Notes: generated by a model not told the origin, from the letters alone. 64,000 nucleotides of DNA from Deferribacteres bacterium (GCA_020633655.1 JACKDF010000003.1:124001-188000), one strand, 5' to 3'. Numbered from the stretch's first letter, positions 1-9,145 are shown. Made by a program: numbers and translations.

Positions 1-107
1 TGCTCATAACTTTCATGATTTACATTTGCCCAGATCAGACCAGCAAAAGCTCCGGTGATGAGAATTATGGAATTCTCTAATAGAAAGTTTAGTCCCTTCT
101 TTAACAT
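1..107 (-). CDS. nhaA: Na+/H+ antiporter NhaA, N-terminal part (cut by window edge)
   Basis: Read on the minus strand from an ATG at 107, the frame is open to the window edge (35 codons). It begins MLKKGLNFLLENSIILITGA and continues FAGLIWANVNHESYEH. A short amphipathic start, then a first membrane helix ending in a G-LIWAN motif, is how NhaA antiporters of the inner membrane begin; these exchange Na+ for H+. A GAAGG ribosome binding site lies a few bases upstream. Only the first helix is visible, so the family call rests on a short match and the gene may or may not be complete beyond the window. Confidence 0.7.
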   Translation of the reverse strand, partial: MLKKGLNFLLENSIILITGAFAGLIWANVNHESYE

Positions 108-223
108 AACCAACCTTCGAGTTAATTACTCCATACAAGATTCATTTTTTAAAAAAACCAATTATTTAAGCACAATAGCGCACAAGATAAGTCAGTTTTT
201 ATTTCAATGCAAATTAAACATTT

Positions 224-886
224 TTAAAGTGATGCATTTTTTGATTGGCTGATTGGTAGACCAGAATCAATCATATGGGAAACTTCGCCCCATGTTGCCA
301 GCATCCAGCTGTCTTTTGTGCGATAAAACCGATTAATACTGGCGTTAAAGTTTTTGTACTTGCGCGGCTGAGACAATGTCAAACCGAGGGCATGCCGAAA
401 TAAAGCATCGATTGTACCACCATGCGATACAATTAAAATTTGCTCTCCCGGGTGGCGGTCAGCAATTGCCGTAAAACAAGCGATGCTACGATCATATTTT
501 TGTCGTGAACTTTCACCTTGCGGTATGATATAATCGGGATCCCAGGTCATAAATTTTTGGTAATCATCCGGGTGTTTTTCCTTGATTTCAGCAAAAGTTA
601 AACCCTGAAAAATCCCCATGTGCCGTTCACGCAAATCTTTATCAAGCTGAACTGATAGGTTGAATTTGTTTGCGATGGGTTGCGCCGTTTGTCGTGCTCT
701 TTTTAAATCACTACTGTATATAGCAGTAATCGGAAAATCTTTAACACGTTTTGCAACAGCTTCTGCCTGCTTCTTACCCAGCTCGCTCAGATTCGTATCC
801 AGATGTCCTTGAAATCGGTCAACAGCATTCCATTCCGTTTGTCCATGTCTTATGATGAGTACTTGCGTTTTGATACTTTTATCCAT
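224..886 (-). CDS. Histidine phosphatase family protein (phosphoglycerate-mutase-like)
   Basis: A 220-residue protein with the histidine phosphatase hallmark RHGQTEWN near its start (residues about 13-20), the acid-donor region LRERHMGIFQG, and the second catalytic histidine in VSHGG. Members transfer or hydrolyse phosphate through a phospho-His; the substrate range (phosphoglycerate, alpha-ribazole phosphate, nucleotides) cannot be told from these motifs. The open frame extends 28 codons upstream, but I chose the internal ATG at 886 because the upstream segment is hydrophobic and unlike the family and the RHG motif then sits at its usual distance. No strong ribosome binding site is seen. Confidence 0.88.
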   Translation of the reverse strand: MDKSIKTQVLIIRHGQTEWNAVDRFQGHLDTNLSELGKKQAEAVAKRVKDFPITAIYSSDLKRARQTAQPIANKFNLSVQLDKDLRERHMGIFQGLTFAEIKEKHPDDYQKFMTWDPDYIIPQGESSRQKYDRSIACFTAIADRHPGEQILIVSHGGTIDALFRHALGLTLSQPRKYKNFNASINRFYRTKDSWMLATWGEVSHMIDSGLPISQSKNASL

Positions 887-1018
887 AATAAAAGAGTTAT
901 AGGTTATTTTTTTGGCGGGCAATATACATAAGATAAAAGTGATATACAAGAATTTGAATGGAATGTACAAAGTGAAATTAAACGAGGTGATTTTTGGCTA
1001 AGTTGAAGGGAGATTTAA

Positions 1019-1053
1019 TGGCTTTGCACAGTCAAATTAACCATGCAAAGCCA
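1019..1053 (-). terminator. Hairpin downstream of leuD
   Basis: Perfect 10-bp inverted repeat TGGCTTTGCA / TGCAAAGCCA with a 15-nt loop, just after the leuD stop on the minus strand. The sequence after it on that strand is only moderately T-rich, so it may terminate weakly or protect the 3' end. Confidence 0.5.
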
Positions 1054-1060
1054 ATGAGAA

Positions 1061-1552
1061 TTAATTCTTTTCCATGAGTTTTTGGCGGGCATATGAAATC
1101 AATCCACCTGCTTCAACGATTGATGCACGAGCAGGGGAGATGGGTTCATAATCGAAGGACTTGCCTGTTGTTCTGTTATGAACCTTGTTTTCATCGATTT
1201 CGATCTCATCCCCTTCCGAAGCTTCGATAGCAGGTGCGATGATGGTTCTTAAACCAAGATTGATCGCATTTTGCATAAAAATTCGAGCGATACCTTTGGC
1301 TATTACAATAACATCATAGCCTTTCAGTGTGGAAGCTGCTTGCTCTCGTGATGAGCCACATCCGAAATTTTCACCTCCGATAATTATGCTGCCAGGTTCA
1401 ATATTTTCGGTACGTAGCTTTTTATTAAAATCTTTGTCATCAGCAAAAGCAAACATCGGTGTTTCGCTGGGAAGTACCGTCGCCATAAACCGTCCGGGAT
1501 AAATCACATCCGTTGAAATGTCATCTCCAACTTTATAAATTACTTTACTCAT
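1061..1552 (-). CDS. leuD: 3-isopropylmalate dehydratase-type small subunit (LeuD family)
   Basis: A 163-residue swivel-domain subunit that pairs with the adjacent LeuC to isomerise 2-isopropylmalate or a related hydroxy acid through an unsaturated intermediate. It shows the family start DDISTDVIYPGRF and the substrate-loop motif ENFGCGSSREQA. The length is that of the short LeuD type found in archaea and many anaerobes. Start: the ATG at 1552 has a GGAGG eight bases upstream inside the end of leuC and follows the leuC stop by one base, implying translational coupling; an earlier in-frame ATG at 1567 would lie over that ribosome site. Small subunits of isopropylmalate, homoaconitate and citraconate hydratases look alike, so the exact substrate is open. 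Confidence 0.88.
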   Translation of the reverse strand: MSKVIYKVGDDISTDVIYPGRFMATVLPSETPMFAFADDKDFNKKLRTENIEPGSIIIGGENFGCGSSREQAASTLKGYDVIVIAKGIARIFMQNAINLGLRTIIAPAIEASEGDEIEIDENKVHNRTTGKSFDYEPISPARASIVEAGGLISYARQKLMEKN

Positions 1553-1553
1553 A

Positions 1554-2846
1554 TTAATTTCCTCCATTTCTTGGATCGGTAATTACGCCTGTCAGGGCAG
1601 AAGCAGCGGCTACAGAGGGGCTGCAGAGATAAACTTCAGCATCAGCATTTCCCATTCGACCTTTAAAATTCCTGTTCGTCGTGGATAAGGCTACTTCACC
1701 AGTTCCTAGAGCACCCTGATGAATACCGAGACAGCAGCCACAACCCGGGTTCATAACTACAGCTCCAGCAGCCATAAAGTCTGCAATGTAACCCAATTCT
1801 AATGCTTCACGGTAGATACGTCCGGATGCAGGGAAGATAAGCATACGAGTTTCCCGGGACACCTTTTTCCCTCGAATTATCTCTGCGGCAGCTGCAAGAT
1901 CGTCCAGACGGCCATTTGTGCAGGAACCAATAACAATCTGGTGTACTTTTGTGCCCTTAACCTGTTCAATTGGTTTGACGTTATCTACCATATTGGGACA
2001 GGCTATTTGCGGGCTTAAATCATCGACATTAATTTCCACAACCTGCTCGTAAACTGCATCCGAATCCGGCACCATCAATTCTATATCATCGGTAACATAC
2101 GCAGTTTCTCGTAAATAACGAATCGTTTCTTCATCCGAGGGGACCATGCCTGCTGTTGCACCAGCTTCTACTGCCATATTTGAAAGCGTCAATCTACCGG
2201 ATGTCGATAGATTTTTAATGGTTGGACCATGGAACTCAAGCGCCTTAAAATTTGCTCCCTGCGCACTGATTTTTCCAATAAGGTGCAATATCAAATCTTT
2301 TGCCTGCACAGAAGGGGAAAATTCACCTGTGACGACGACTTTGATTGTACCCGGAACCTCGACATTTAATACTTTACCAAGCGCCCAGACAGCAGCCATT
2401 TCGGTTGCGCCGATCCCAAAGGCAAAAGCACCTAAGGCCCCATGGCTTGTTGTGTGCGAATCCGTACCAACAACAACAGTACCCGGACGGACATAGCCGT
2501 TTTCAGGCAATATCTGGTGGCAGATTCCACCTTCATCTCCACGGATTTCGTGAAATTTTGTAATTCCTTGTTCCTTTAGAAATTCTCGAATTTTCTTCTG
2601 GTTTGTCGCGGTCTTCGCACTTTCCGCAGGTACACGATGATCAAAAATAATTGCAATTTTATTGGGATCCCAAACTTTCGGTTCGAGGCCGGTACCTTTG
2701 TAAACTTCCATGAATTGATTGATAACCAATGCAGCATTCTCGTGCGACATGGCAAGATCAACCTTGGGTTCGATGATGTCGCCAGGTTTAACAGACTCCA
2801 AACCCGCTGATCGGGCAAGAATCTTTTCTGCTAATGTCATTCCCAT
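1554..2846 (-). CDS. leuC: 3-isopropylmalate dehydratase-type large subunit (LeuC family)
   Basis: A 430-residue aconitase-superfamily large subunit. The three 4Fe-4S cysteines are visible: one in IGSCTNGR and two in PGCGCCLG. It also has the GTDSHTTSHGALGAFAFGIG motif of LeuC proteins. Start: ATG at 2846, five bases after an AGGAGG; the 15 extra upstream codons are unlike the family. It sits in a minus-strand row with a class III CoA-transferase, an HMG-CoA-lyase-family protein and an isocitrate/isopropylmalate-type dehydrogenase. That company, with no leuA or leuB of ordinary type in view, makes roles on citramalate, citraconate or homoaconitate as plausible as leucine synthesis. Confidence 0.9.
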   Translation of the reverse strand: MGMTLAEKILARSAGLESVKPGDIIEPKVDLAMSHENAALVINQFMEVYKGTGLEPKVWDPNKIAIIFDHRVPAESAKTATNQKKIREFLKEQGITKFHEIRGDEGGICHQILPENGYVRPGTVVVGTDSHTTSHGALGAFAFGIGATEMAAVWALGKVLNVEVPGTIKVVVTGEFSPSVQAKDLILHLIGKISAQGANFKALEFHGPTIKNLSTSGRLTLSNMAVEAGATAGMVPSDEETIRYLRETAYVTDDIELMVPDSDAVYEQVVEINVDDLSPQIACPNMVDNVKPIEQVKGTKVHQIVIGSCTNGRLDDLAAAAEIIRGKKVSRETRMLIFPASGRIYREALELGYIADFMAAGAVVMNPGCGCCLGIHQGALGTGEVALSTTNRNFKGRMGNADAEVYLCSPSVAAASALTGVITDPRNGGN

Positions 2847-2910
2847 TGAAACCTCCTGTGAATTATATTTTGTATAAATTATTGATTTCAAATTTAAGTA
2901 AAATTGAATC

Positions 2911-4104
2911 TTAAATCACACCATGCATTTTCAATTGCTCAATTTTTTCTTTTGATAGACCAATTTCACTTAAAATTTCATTTGTATGCTGTGAAAGGTC
3001 GGGAGGAGGTGTTTCGAGTTTACCCGGTGTTTTGCTGAATTTTGCAGTTAGATTAAAAAGCTTCAGTTCACCAATTCCTTTCTTTTCAACCGTTTGCAAT
3101 GTTTCCCGATATTTGACTTGTTCAGCGCTTAATGCATCCGGCAGGTTAAGGATGGCTCCAGCTGGAACACTATTTTTGTTGAAAACCTCAACCCAGTATT
3201 CTGTTGGTTTTAACTTTAATTTTATTTCCAGCAAGGGGGTCAATTCTTTGCGGTTTTTCTTCCGATTGTCACGCTCTTCAAATCGCGGATCAATTTTAAG
3301 TTCCGGTACTTCAAGTATGTCTGCGACAGCGTGCCATTGCTCTTGCTTGTTGGCCGCAATGTTAATGTAGCCATCTTGTGTGGCAAATGTACCAGAAGGT
3401 GCTGCGGTAAAGTTGTCATTCCCCATTAAAACAGGTTCCTTCCCGCCAATAAGCAAATTGGCAGCAATCCATCCCATGAGTGGCATGATCGAATCCAAAA
3501 GTGCGACATCAATCATTTGTCCTTCACCTGTATGCTCTCGATAGTAAAGAGCAGCCATAATTGCGAATGCAGCATTTAATCCACCGACGGTGTCACAAAT
3601 TGGAAAACCTGCACGCAATGGATTTAATCGTTCGTCACCATTAACCGCCATCACGCCACTCAAACCTTGAATAATCTGATCGTATGCAGGCTTCAAAGAA
3701 TCGGGGCCTTCCTGTCCAAAACCGGAGATTGCACAGTATATAATACGCGGATTTAATTTTGCTAAAGCTTCATAACCTAATCCCAGGCGATCCATTACAC
3801 CAGGACGAAAATTTTCAACGACGACATCGGCCGTTTTCACCAATTCACGAAATATATCCTTTGCTTCATCGGACTTCAGATTCAGTGTCATGGATTTTTT
3901 GTTGGCATTTTGTGCGAGAAAACTGGTACCAAGTAATTTTTGATTATATTCCGGAACATTACCCAGCTTGCGCGCAAGATCGCCACCAATGGGATTTTCA
4001 ACTTTTATAACTTCCGCGCCACAGAGCGCAAGGTGTAACGTTGAAAATGGACCGGATAAAACATTTGTTAAGTCGAGAACTCGAATACCCTCTAGAAGTT
4101 TCAT
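2911..4104 (-). CDS. Class III CoA-transferase (CaiB/BaiF family)
   Basis: A 397-residue family III CoA-transferase, which moves CoA between carboxylic acids through an aspartyl-CoA thioester. The N-terminal Rossmann part starts LLEGIRVLDLTNVLSGPF with the GAEVIKVENP motif; the catalytic Asp is the D in KPAYDQIIQG (about residue 141). A GGAG lies eight bases before the ATG. The gene is followed by leuC-leuD and preceded by an HMG-CoA-lyase-family gene, so the likely acceptor is a hydroxy-dicarboxylic acid such as citramalate, with succinyl-CoA as a possible donor. That substrate is inference; the family includes formyl-, carnitine-, malate- and citramalate-CoA transferases. Confidence 0.88.
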   Translation of the reverse strand: MKLLEGIRVLDLTNVLSGPFSTLHLALCGAEVIKVENPIGGDLARKLGNVPEYNQKLLGTSFLAQNANKKSMTLNLKSDEAKDIFRELVKTADVVVENFRPGVMDRLGLGYEALAKLNPRIIYCAISGFGQEGPDSLKPAYDQIIQGLSGVMAVNGDERLNPLRAGFPICDTVGGLNAAFAIMAALYYREHTGEGQMIDVALLDSIMPLMGWIAANLLIGGKEPVLMGNDNFTAAPSGTFATQDGYINIAANKQEQWHAVADILEVPELKIDPRFEERDNRKKNRKELTPLLEIKLKLKPTEYWVEVFNKNSVPAGAILNLPDALSAEQVKYRETLQTVEKKGIGELKLFNLTAKFSKTPGKLETPPPDLSQHTNEILSEIGLSKEKIEQLKMHGVI

Positions 4105-4216
4105 AGTTTATCTCCAGCTTCCGTTGTATGTAATCTGCTTGATTCATAAATCAAAGATGAGATAGGGGATAGCTCATACCCATCACTCTTGTCAGGAAAC
4201 GTTTGAATCGACCATA

Positions 4217-5122
4217 TTAATAAGTTAATGCTCCTGTTTTATAAATTTTTCCATCCATTTCTCTGTTAAAATGGTCAGCCGCTTCTTTAGCCAAAGCAAT
4301 GAGTTTCGTCACATTAACGTGCGTACTTTGCCCCGTTCTTTGCAGCATATGCACCAGATCTTCCGTACAGACATTGCCACCTGCTATGGCAGTAAACGGA
4401 CATCCGCCCAAGCCAGCAAAGGATGCTTCAAAAGTTGTTACACCCATCTTCAATGCACTAAAACAATTAGCCAACCCCATGCCATACGTATTATGGAAAT
4501 GGCATGTAATATCGAGTTGATCATCAATTTTCAGTACCGTTTCTAGAAGCTTTTCAACTTGTGCCGGACTTGCGTGACCAGCAGTATCTGCAAGACTGAT
4601 GTTCCTGAGGCCAGCATCGACATATCGGTTTACAATCCGTTCAACTTGAGAAACTGCGATTGGTCCTTCATACCCGCAACCAAAAGCGGACTGCACCGAG
4701 ACCTGAACAATTTTATCGGCAGCTTCGGTCTCCAATGCCATTTTTACAATTCTGGTCAATGCCTCATCCACAGTCATTTTTGTATTTTTAAAACTGTGAG
4801 TTTCACTCGCTGATACACCCATACAAAACATATCAACACCGCACTTCAAACCCCGTTCGAGACCTTTTTCATTGAGAACCAATCCTGATAAAACGACGTT
4901 TTCATTATTCCTGCCAGATGCTGAAAAATGGCGAAACAAATCGTCGGTTTCTGCCATCTGTGGCACATATTTCGGATGAACAAAAGAACCAATCTGAATG
5001 ATATCAACACCGGAATCGAGCAATTGGTTTATCCAGGCTATTTTTGTATCCAGCGAAACGAGCTTTTCTTCCATCTGCAGCCCATCACGCATTCCGACTT
5101 CATGAATAGTTATTTTTTTCAT
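4217..5122 (-). CDS. HMG-CoA lyase family protein (possible citramalyl-CoA lyase)
   Basis: A 301-residue DRE-TIM metallolyase. It has the N-terminal VGMRDGLQ motif with the metal-binding Asp and catalytic Arg, the metal ligands in CHFHNTYG, and the lid loop GLGGCPFTA with the catalytic Cys followed by GGNVCTEDLV. These mark lyases that cleave 3-hydroxy-3-methylglutaryl-CoA or (R)-citramalyl-CoA rather than the condensing LeuA-type enzymes. HMG-CoA lyase would fit leucine breakdown, but none of the usual partners (isovaleryl-CoA dehydrogenase, methylcrotonyl-CoA carboxylase) is nearby, whereas a CoA-transferase and LeuCD are directly downstream. I therefore favour a citramalyl-CoA-type substrate, as inference only. 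Confidence 0.87.
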   Translation of the reverse strand: MKKITIHEVGMRDGLQMEEKLVSLDTKIAWINQLLDSGVDIIQIGSFVHPKYVPQMAETDDLFRHFSASGRNNENVVLSGLVLNEKGLERGLKCGVDMFCMGVSASETHSFKNTKMTVDEALTRIVKMALETEAADKIVQVSVQSAFGCGYEGPIAVSQVERIVNRYVDAGLRNISLADTAGHASPAQVEKLLETVLKIDDQLDITCHFHNTYGMGLANCFSALKMGVTTFEASFAGLGGCPFTAIAGGNVCTEDLVHMLQRTGQSTHVNVTKLIALAKEAADHFNREMDGKIYKTGALTY

Positions 5123-5152
5123 AATTGAAGTTTAATTACTCCCTAAAATTTA

Positions 5153-5186
5153 TTAAGGCGTTGATGAAATTCAAACAACGCCTTAA
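5153..5186 (-). terminator. Hairpin between dehydrogenase and lyase genes
   Basis: An 11-bp perfect inverted repeat TTAAGGCGTTG / CAACGCCTTAA with a 12-nt loop in the 93-bp gap. On the minus strand it is followed by an A/T-rich stretch without a long T run. It could reduce read-through from the dehydrogenase gene into the rest of the cassette. Confidence 0.5.
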
Positions 5187-5215
5187 TTATATTTGAGAAT
5201 TTTCAGAATTCAAAA

Positions 5216-6334
5216 TCAAAGTTTTGCTGCAATTGCCTCGGCCATCTCAAGGGTAGTAGCTGAGCCGCCCATATCATAGGTTTTGATTTTGCCTTCAGCA
5301 ATAACTTCGGCTGTAGCTTTTTCTAATTTCTCCGCCATCGCGGTCTCACCCAACCACTCCAGCATCATTTTCGCAGCTAATATAGTTGCGATTGGATTTA
5401 CTTTGTAGAGTCCGGCATATTTTGGCGCTGAACCATGCGTTGGCTCGAAAACGGCGAGGTCTGCACCAATATTTCCAGAGCACGCAAAACCCAATCCACC
5501 AACCATTTGAGCGCAAAGATCAGAAACGATGTCACCGTACAAATTTGGAGCAACAAGCACATCATAATTATGTGGATTTTTCAAAAGCCACATCGTCATC
5601 GCATCAATATTGGCATCGTCTAATTGAATTCCAGGATAATCCCGGGCCACAAGTTTCGCTGTCTCCAGGAAAAGCCCGTCCGTTGCCCGCACAACATTTG
5701 CCTTATGAACGACTGTTACTTTTTTCCGATTGAATTTTTTTGCGAATTCAAAGGCAGCTTGAATAATCTTTTCACAACCTTCACGAGTGTTTATTTTGCA
5801 GGAAATAGCAAGATCCTCATCGCTTACATCTTTAAACCGGGCAAAAGCGGGTGCTTCCTTTGCAAGTACATCCCGCAAACTTTTCGGTGCTTTGGCAAAT
5901 TCAACACCTGCATACAAATCTTCCGTATTTTCACGGAAAACAACGATGTCAATACCTTCCTTATGATTCAAAGGATTTCCAGGATATCCTTTTGTCGGTC
6001 GCAGGCAATTGTAAAGATCAAATGTTTGACGCATTCGTACAATTGGCGAGCGGTACGAAAAACCTTTATCACGCAAAGAAGGGTCGAGTTCGTTGACGGC
6101 TTCTTTCGCCGGTTTTGATGTGATGGCACCAAACATGGCGGCATCCACATTCTTTAATAAATCGATTGTACGCTGGGGTAACGGATCGCCTTCTTTGCAC
6201 CAAAATTCCCAACCAATGTCTCCATGAATTAATTCTGCATCAAAATTCAGCTTATCTAAAACGATTTTTGCTGCTTCCAAAACTTCGACTCCCACACCAT
6301 CTCCCGGAAGCCATGCAATTTTGTATTTAGCCAT
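5216..6334 (-). CDS. Isocitrate/isopropylmalate-type beta-decarboxylating dehydrogenase
   Basis: A 372-residue NAD(P)-dependent dehydrogenase that oxidises a 2-hydroxy acid and removes the beta-carboxylate. Visible motifs: WLPGDGVG at the start, the substrate-binding arginine region MRQTFDLYNCLRP, RENTEDLYAGVEF, the metal-binding aspartates in NLYGDIVSDL and the cofactor loop EPTHGSAPKYAG. RENTEDLY resembles isocitrate and homoisocitrate dehydrogenases more than LeuB (which has a RELTGGIYF-type sequence), so isocitrate, homoisocitrate or methylmalate-like substrates are all possible. First gene of the minus-strand cassette; GGAG and AGGAAA precede the ATG. Confidence 0.88.
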   Translation of the reverse strand: MAKYKIAWLPGDGVGVEVLEAAKIVLDKLNFDAELIHGDIGWEFWCKEGDPLPQRTIDLLKNVDAAMFGAITSKPAKEAVNELDPSLRDKGFSYRSPIVRMRQTFDLYNCLRPTKGYPGNPLNHKEGIDIVVFRENTEDLYAGVEFAKAPKSLRDVLAKEAPAFARFKDVSDEDLAISCKINTREGCEKIIQAAFEFAKKFNRKKVTVVHKANVVRATDGLFLETAKLVARDYPGIQLDDANIDAMTMWLLKNPHNYDVLVAPNLYGDIVSDLCAQMVGGLGFACSGNIGADLAVFEPTHGSAPKYAGLYKVNPIATILAAKMMLEWLGETAMAEKLEKATAEVIAEGKIKTYDMGGSATTLEMAEAIAAKL

Positions 6335-6766
6335 TTTCCTACTCCAGAAATTATGTTAATTTAAAAGGTGTATTAATATATTATTCCTTTAGAGGAATGC
6401 AATCGAAAAGCGCACTATTTGATGTCTTGAAAATATTTGTCAGCGGCCGATTTTAAGATTAAAGTTTGTATGATTTTTTCATAAAACTGCACTAGAGAAC
6501 GAGTGTTCGTACAACTTTCTTTTTCATTTTCGGGTCCGCAGCAGAAAAATGGAAAGTAAAACTACAGAGTTTTTAAAATTTAAAAGTAATAAAAATCATG
6601 CCTGGTATATTCATAAGCTCCCGAATTGGGTGGGGGAATCCCCGGCCATTGATTAATTTTGAGAAGCTATGAATAAATCAGACTAAATTTCCAATTATTT
6701 AATTTGATGACAAGAATATTTATCTTTATGTTAAGCATTGATTTAATGCCAGTACAGGAGTAGCAT
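6335..6766. other. 432-bp divergent intergenic region
   Basis: The region between two divergently transcribed genes must hold the promoters of the dehydrogenase cassette (leftward) and of the DUF4301-pyrophosphatase pair (rightward). I see no ORF with family resemblance and no RNA fold. A short G5/C4 palindrome near 6631-6642 is too small to interpret. Confidence 0.5.
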
Positions 6767-8326
6767 GTGTTAACGGATTCTGATAAAAAACAGTTGGTAC
6801 AACATGGTTTAACTGTCAACCAAGTATTGCAGCAGATTGACCAATTTAAATCCGGCATAGAACATTTGCATATCATTCGACCATGTACAACCAATGATGG
6901 GATTGCAAAAATTCACCAATCAGAGCACGTGCATTTACTTTCACTTTTTGAGCAAGCGCAAGCCAAAGGCCGTGTGCAAAAATTTGTGCCGGCATCAGGT
7001 GCAGCAACACGAATGTTTAAAACATTATTGGAATTCTTACATGATTCATCTTTCACTATTGAAAAAATACACGATCACAGGGAAGCAGAGCAAGCATTTC
7101 TTTTCTTTCGAAATATTGAAAATTATGCCTTTTACGATGAACTAAAAAAACGTTTTGTTTCAAATTCAACGGAGGGATTTCAGACTGAAGACGGCATTAA
7201 AGATTTATTATCGTTAATGCTGCAGCCTGATGGGTTAAACTTGGCTAATTTACCAAAATTACTCATCCCATTTCATCACTACGGCGAAGAAGTTCGCAGT
7301 CCTTTGTGGGAGCATCTTGTAGAAGCGCAATTCTATACCCGGTCGGATGCAGGAATAGCGAAGTTGCATTTTACAATTTCCGTGCAGCACGAAGCCTTGT
7401 TTCAGGAGCAACTTGCAGAAATCTTAAAACATTTCACACCGGAAACCCAATTTGATGTCTCTTACTCCTTCCAAAAACCCTCAACGGACACCGTCGCCGT
7501 TGACATTAATTTTGAGCCATTTCGTATGCAAAATGGCACCCTGGTTTTTCGCCCCGGTGGACATGGGGCATTAATCGAAAATATAAACGATTTACGTGCT
7601 GATATTCTCTTTATTAAAAATGTGGACAATATCTTACCCGATCCACAAAAGCAGGATGAAATATTTTACAAAAAAATTCTTGGTGGTTTTTTAGTAAAAC
7701 TGGAAAGCGAGATTTTTGCCATTCTGAACGATTTGTACCGGGATCCAAACAATGAAAAATATATTGCAAATGGTTTGAATTTTCTTCAAAATAAACTGCA
7801 TATTACTGTCCCTTTGGACATAAAAAAACAGGCAGCGGAAATAAGAACAAACCACATTTTTACTCTATTAAACAAACCCATACGTGTATGTGGTATGGTT
7901 CGTAATCAAGGGGATCCTGGTGGAGGGCCTTTTTGGGTTGAAGATAAAAATAGTAACATTACAAAACAGATAGTCGAACAAGTGCAAATTAATACAGGAG
8001 ATCCGATGCAGAAATCGCTTCTTAAAAATGCGACACATTTCAATCCTGTAGATATAGTTTGCAGCGTGCGTGATTTTCGCGGCCAACCCTTCGACCTGCT
8101 CGAGTTCGTTGATCGTAAAGCTGGCTTTATCAGCCACAAATCGATTGAGGGACGCGAACTTCTTGCCCTCGAATTGCCGGGATTATGGAATGGTGCGATG
8201 GCTTTCTGGACTACCTTTTTTGTCGAAATGCCGTTCACCACCTTCAATCCGGTGAAAACAATATTCGATTTAATACGTCCCGAACACGTTGTGCAACAGG
8301 AAAAAATAAATTCTGAAAAAGGATAA
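6767..8326 (+). CDS. DUF4301 family protein
   Basis: A 519-residue protein of the DUF4301 family, common in Bacteroidota and relatives and of unknown function. Residues about 74-83 read VPASGAATRMFK, recalling the Gly-rich GxGTRM loop of sugar nucleotidyltransferases; conserved-looking blocks include RPGGHGALIENIN and CGMVRNQGDPGGGPFW, then a C-terminal LPGLWNGAMAFW. The start is a GTG at 6767, six bases after ACAGGAG; the overlapping ATG two bases earlier runs into a stop at once. It lies four bases before a pyrophosphatase gene, and since nucleotidyl transfer releases pyrophosphate, a coupled pair is a reasonable guess but not shown. Confidence 0.8.
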   Translation: MLTDSDKKQLVQHGLTVNQVLQQIDQFKSGIEHLHIIRPCTTNDGIAKIHQSEHVHLLSLFEQAQAKGRVQKFVPASGAATRMFKTLLEFLHDSSFTIEKIHDHREAEQAFLFFRNIENYAFYDELKKRFVSNSTEGFQTEDGIKDLLSLMLQPDGLNLANLPKLLIPFHHYGEEVRSPLWEHLVEAQFYTRSDAGIAKLHFTISVQHEALFQEQLAEILKHFTPETQFDVSYSFQKPSTDTVAVDINFEPFRMQNGTLVFRPGGHGALIENINDLRADILFIKNVDNILPDPQKQDEIFYKKILGGFLVKLESEIFAILNDLYRDPNNEKYIANGLNFLQNKLHITVPLDIKKQAAEIRTNHIFTLLNKPIRVCGMVRNQGDPGGGPFWVEDKNSNITKQIVEQVQINTGDPMQKSLLKNATHFNPVDIVCSVRDFRGQPFDLLEFVDRKAGFISHKSIEGRELLALELPGLWNGAMAFWTTFFVEMPFTTFNPVKTIFDLIRPEHVVQQEKINSEKG

Positions 8327-8330
8327 TTAT

Positions 8331-9011
8331 ATGTCAGGAAGTCAAACAAAAGAACTATGGAATCTCTTGGGTGGGATTTTTAAGTCTCATCCATGGCATG
8401 GAGTAAAGGTCGGTAAGGATGCACCACGCATTGTGACGGCTTATATAGAAGTTGTGCCCACAGACACAGTGAAATATGAAATCGATAAATCAACGGGATA
8501 TTTGATTGTGGACCGGCCACAAAAGTTCTCCAATGTTTGTCCGACACTTTATGGGTTTATTCCGCAAACCTATTGTGCGAAGGAAGTTGCTGAATTCTGC
8601 AATGAAAAATTACATCGTACTGATATCGAAGGGGACGGTGATCCGCTTGACATTTGCGTGCTCACAGAAAAAGTTATCAGTCATAGTGATATTTTACTGC
8701 ATGCCACACCAATCGGAGGGTTACGCATGATTGATGGCAATGAAGCGGATGATAAAATTATCGCGGTGATGAAAGGCGATGCAATGTATGGCCGATGGAC
8801 CGACATCGAGCAGTGCCCACCACGAATTCTGGAGAGACTACGGCATTATTTTCTTACGTACAAAGATGTTCCCGGCCAGGAAGGCAGGAATTGTGAAATT
8901 ACACATACCTACGATTCAGAGGAAGCACATGAAGTAATCCGACGCGCGCAAAGAGATTATCATGCCAAATTTTCTGAATATGAAGAGATTTTGCGTGCCT
9001 ATAAAAGTTGA
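8331..9011 (+). CDS. ppa: Inorganic pyrophosphatase (class I)
   Basis: A 226-residue soluble pyrophosphatase that hydrolyses pyrophosphate to two phosphates with Mg2+. The metal-site signature DGDPLDICVL is present (about residues 102-111), with the upstream substrate-binding part PTDTVKYEIDKSTG and YGFIPQTYC. It is longer than the about 175-residue E. coli type, with an N-terminal extension of about 40 residues and a C-terminal tail. Only four bases separate it from the preceding stop codon, and the GGATAA at the end of the upstream gene serves as ribosome site, so the two are coupled. Confidence 0.93.
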   Translation: MSGSQTKELWNLLGGIFKSHPWHGVKVGKDAPRIVTAYIEVVPTDTVKYEIDKSTGYLIVDRPQKFSNVCPTLYGFIPQTYCAKEVAEFCNEKLHRTDIEGDGDPLDICVLTEKVISHSDILLHATPIGGLRMIDGNEADDKIIAVMKGDAMYGRWTDIEQCPPRILERLRHYFLTYKDVPGQEGRNCEITHTYDSEEAHEVIRRAQRDYHAKFSEYEEILRAYKS

Positions 9012-9145
9012 AATTCAAACACATGTTAAGATAAAATGCCAAAAATACAGATTTAAGTTGTAAAGCAGAGAGTGCGAGATTTTTCCGCACACCGAAATTT
9101 CTATTGAAGAACAAGGACGTAATCATTCAACTTAGGACAAGTGCA

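Noticed and set aside
55..252. 65-codon plus-strand open frame at the window start
   Set aside because: It lies opposite the NhaA-like N-terminus, and its product has no family resemblance or convincing ribosome site.
6625..6650. G-rich/C-rich palindrome in the divergent promoter region
   Set aside because: Only four to five base pairs long; no second copy or partner gene supports an operator.
7868..8349. Minus-strand frames overlapping the end of the DUF4301 gene
   Set aside because: They overlap a gene with strong family match in the other direction and show no motifs.
9104..9145. TTG start for glycogen phosphorylase at 9104
   Set aside because: The ATG at 9146 has a better-placed AGGA, and the additional 14 residues are unlike the family.
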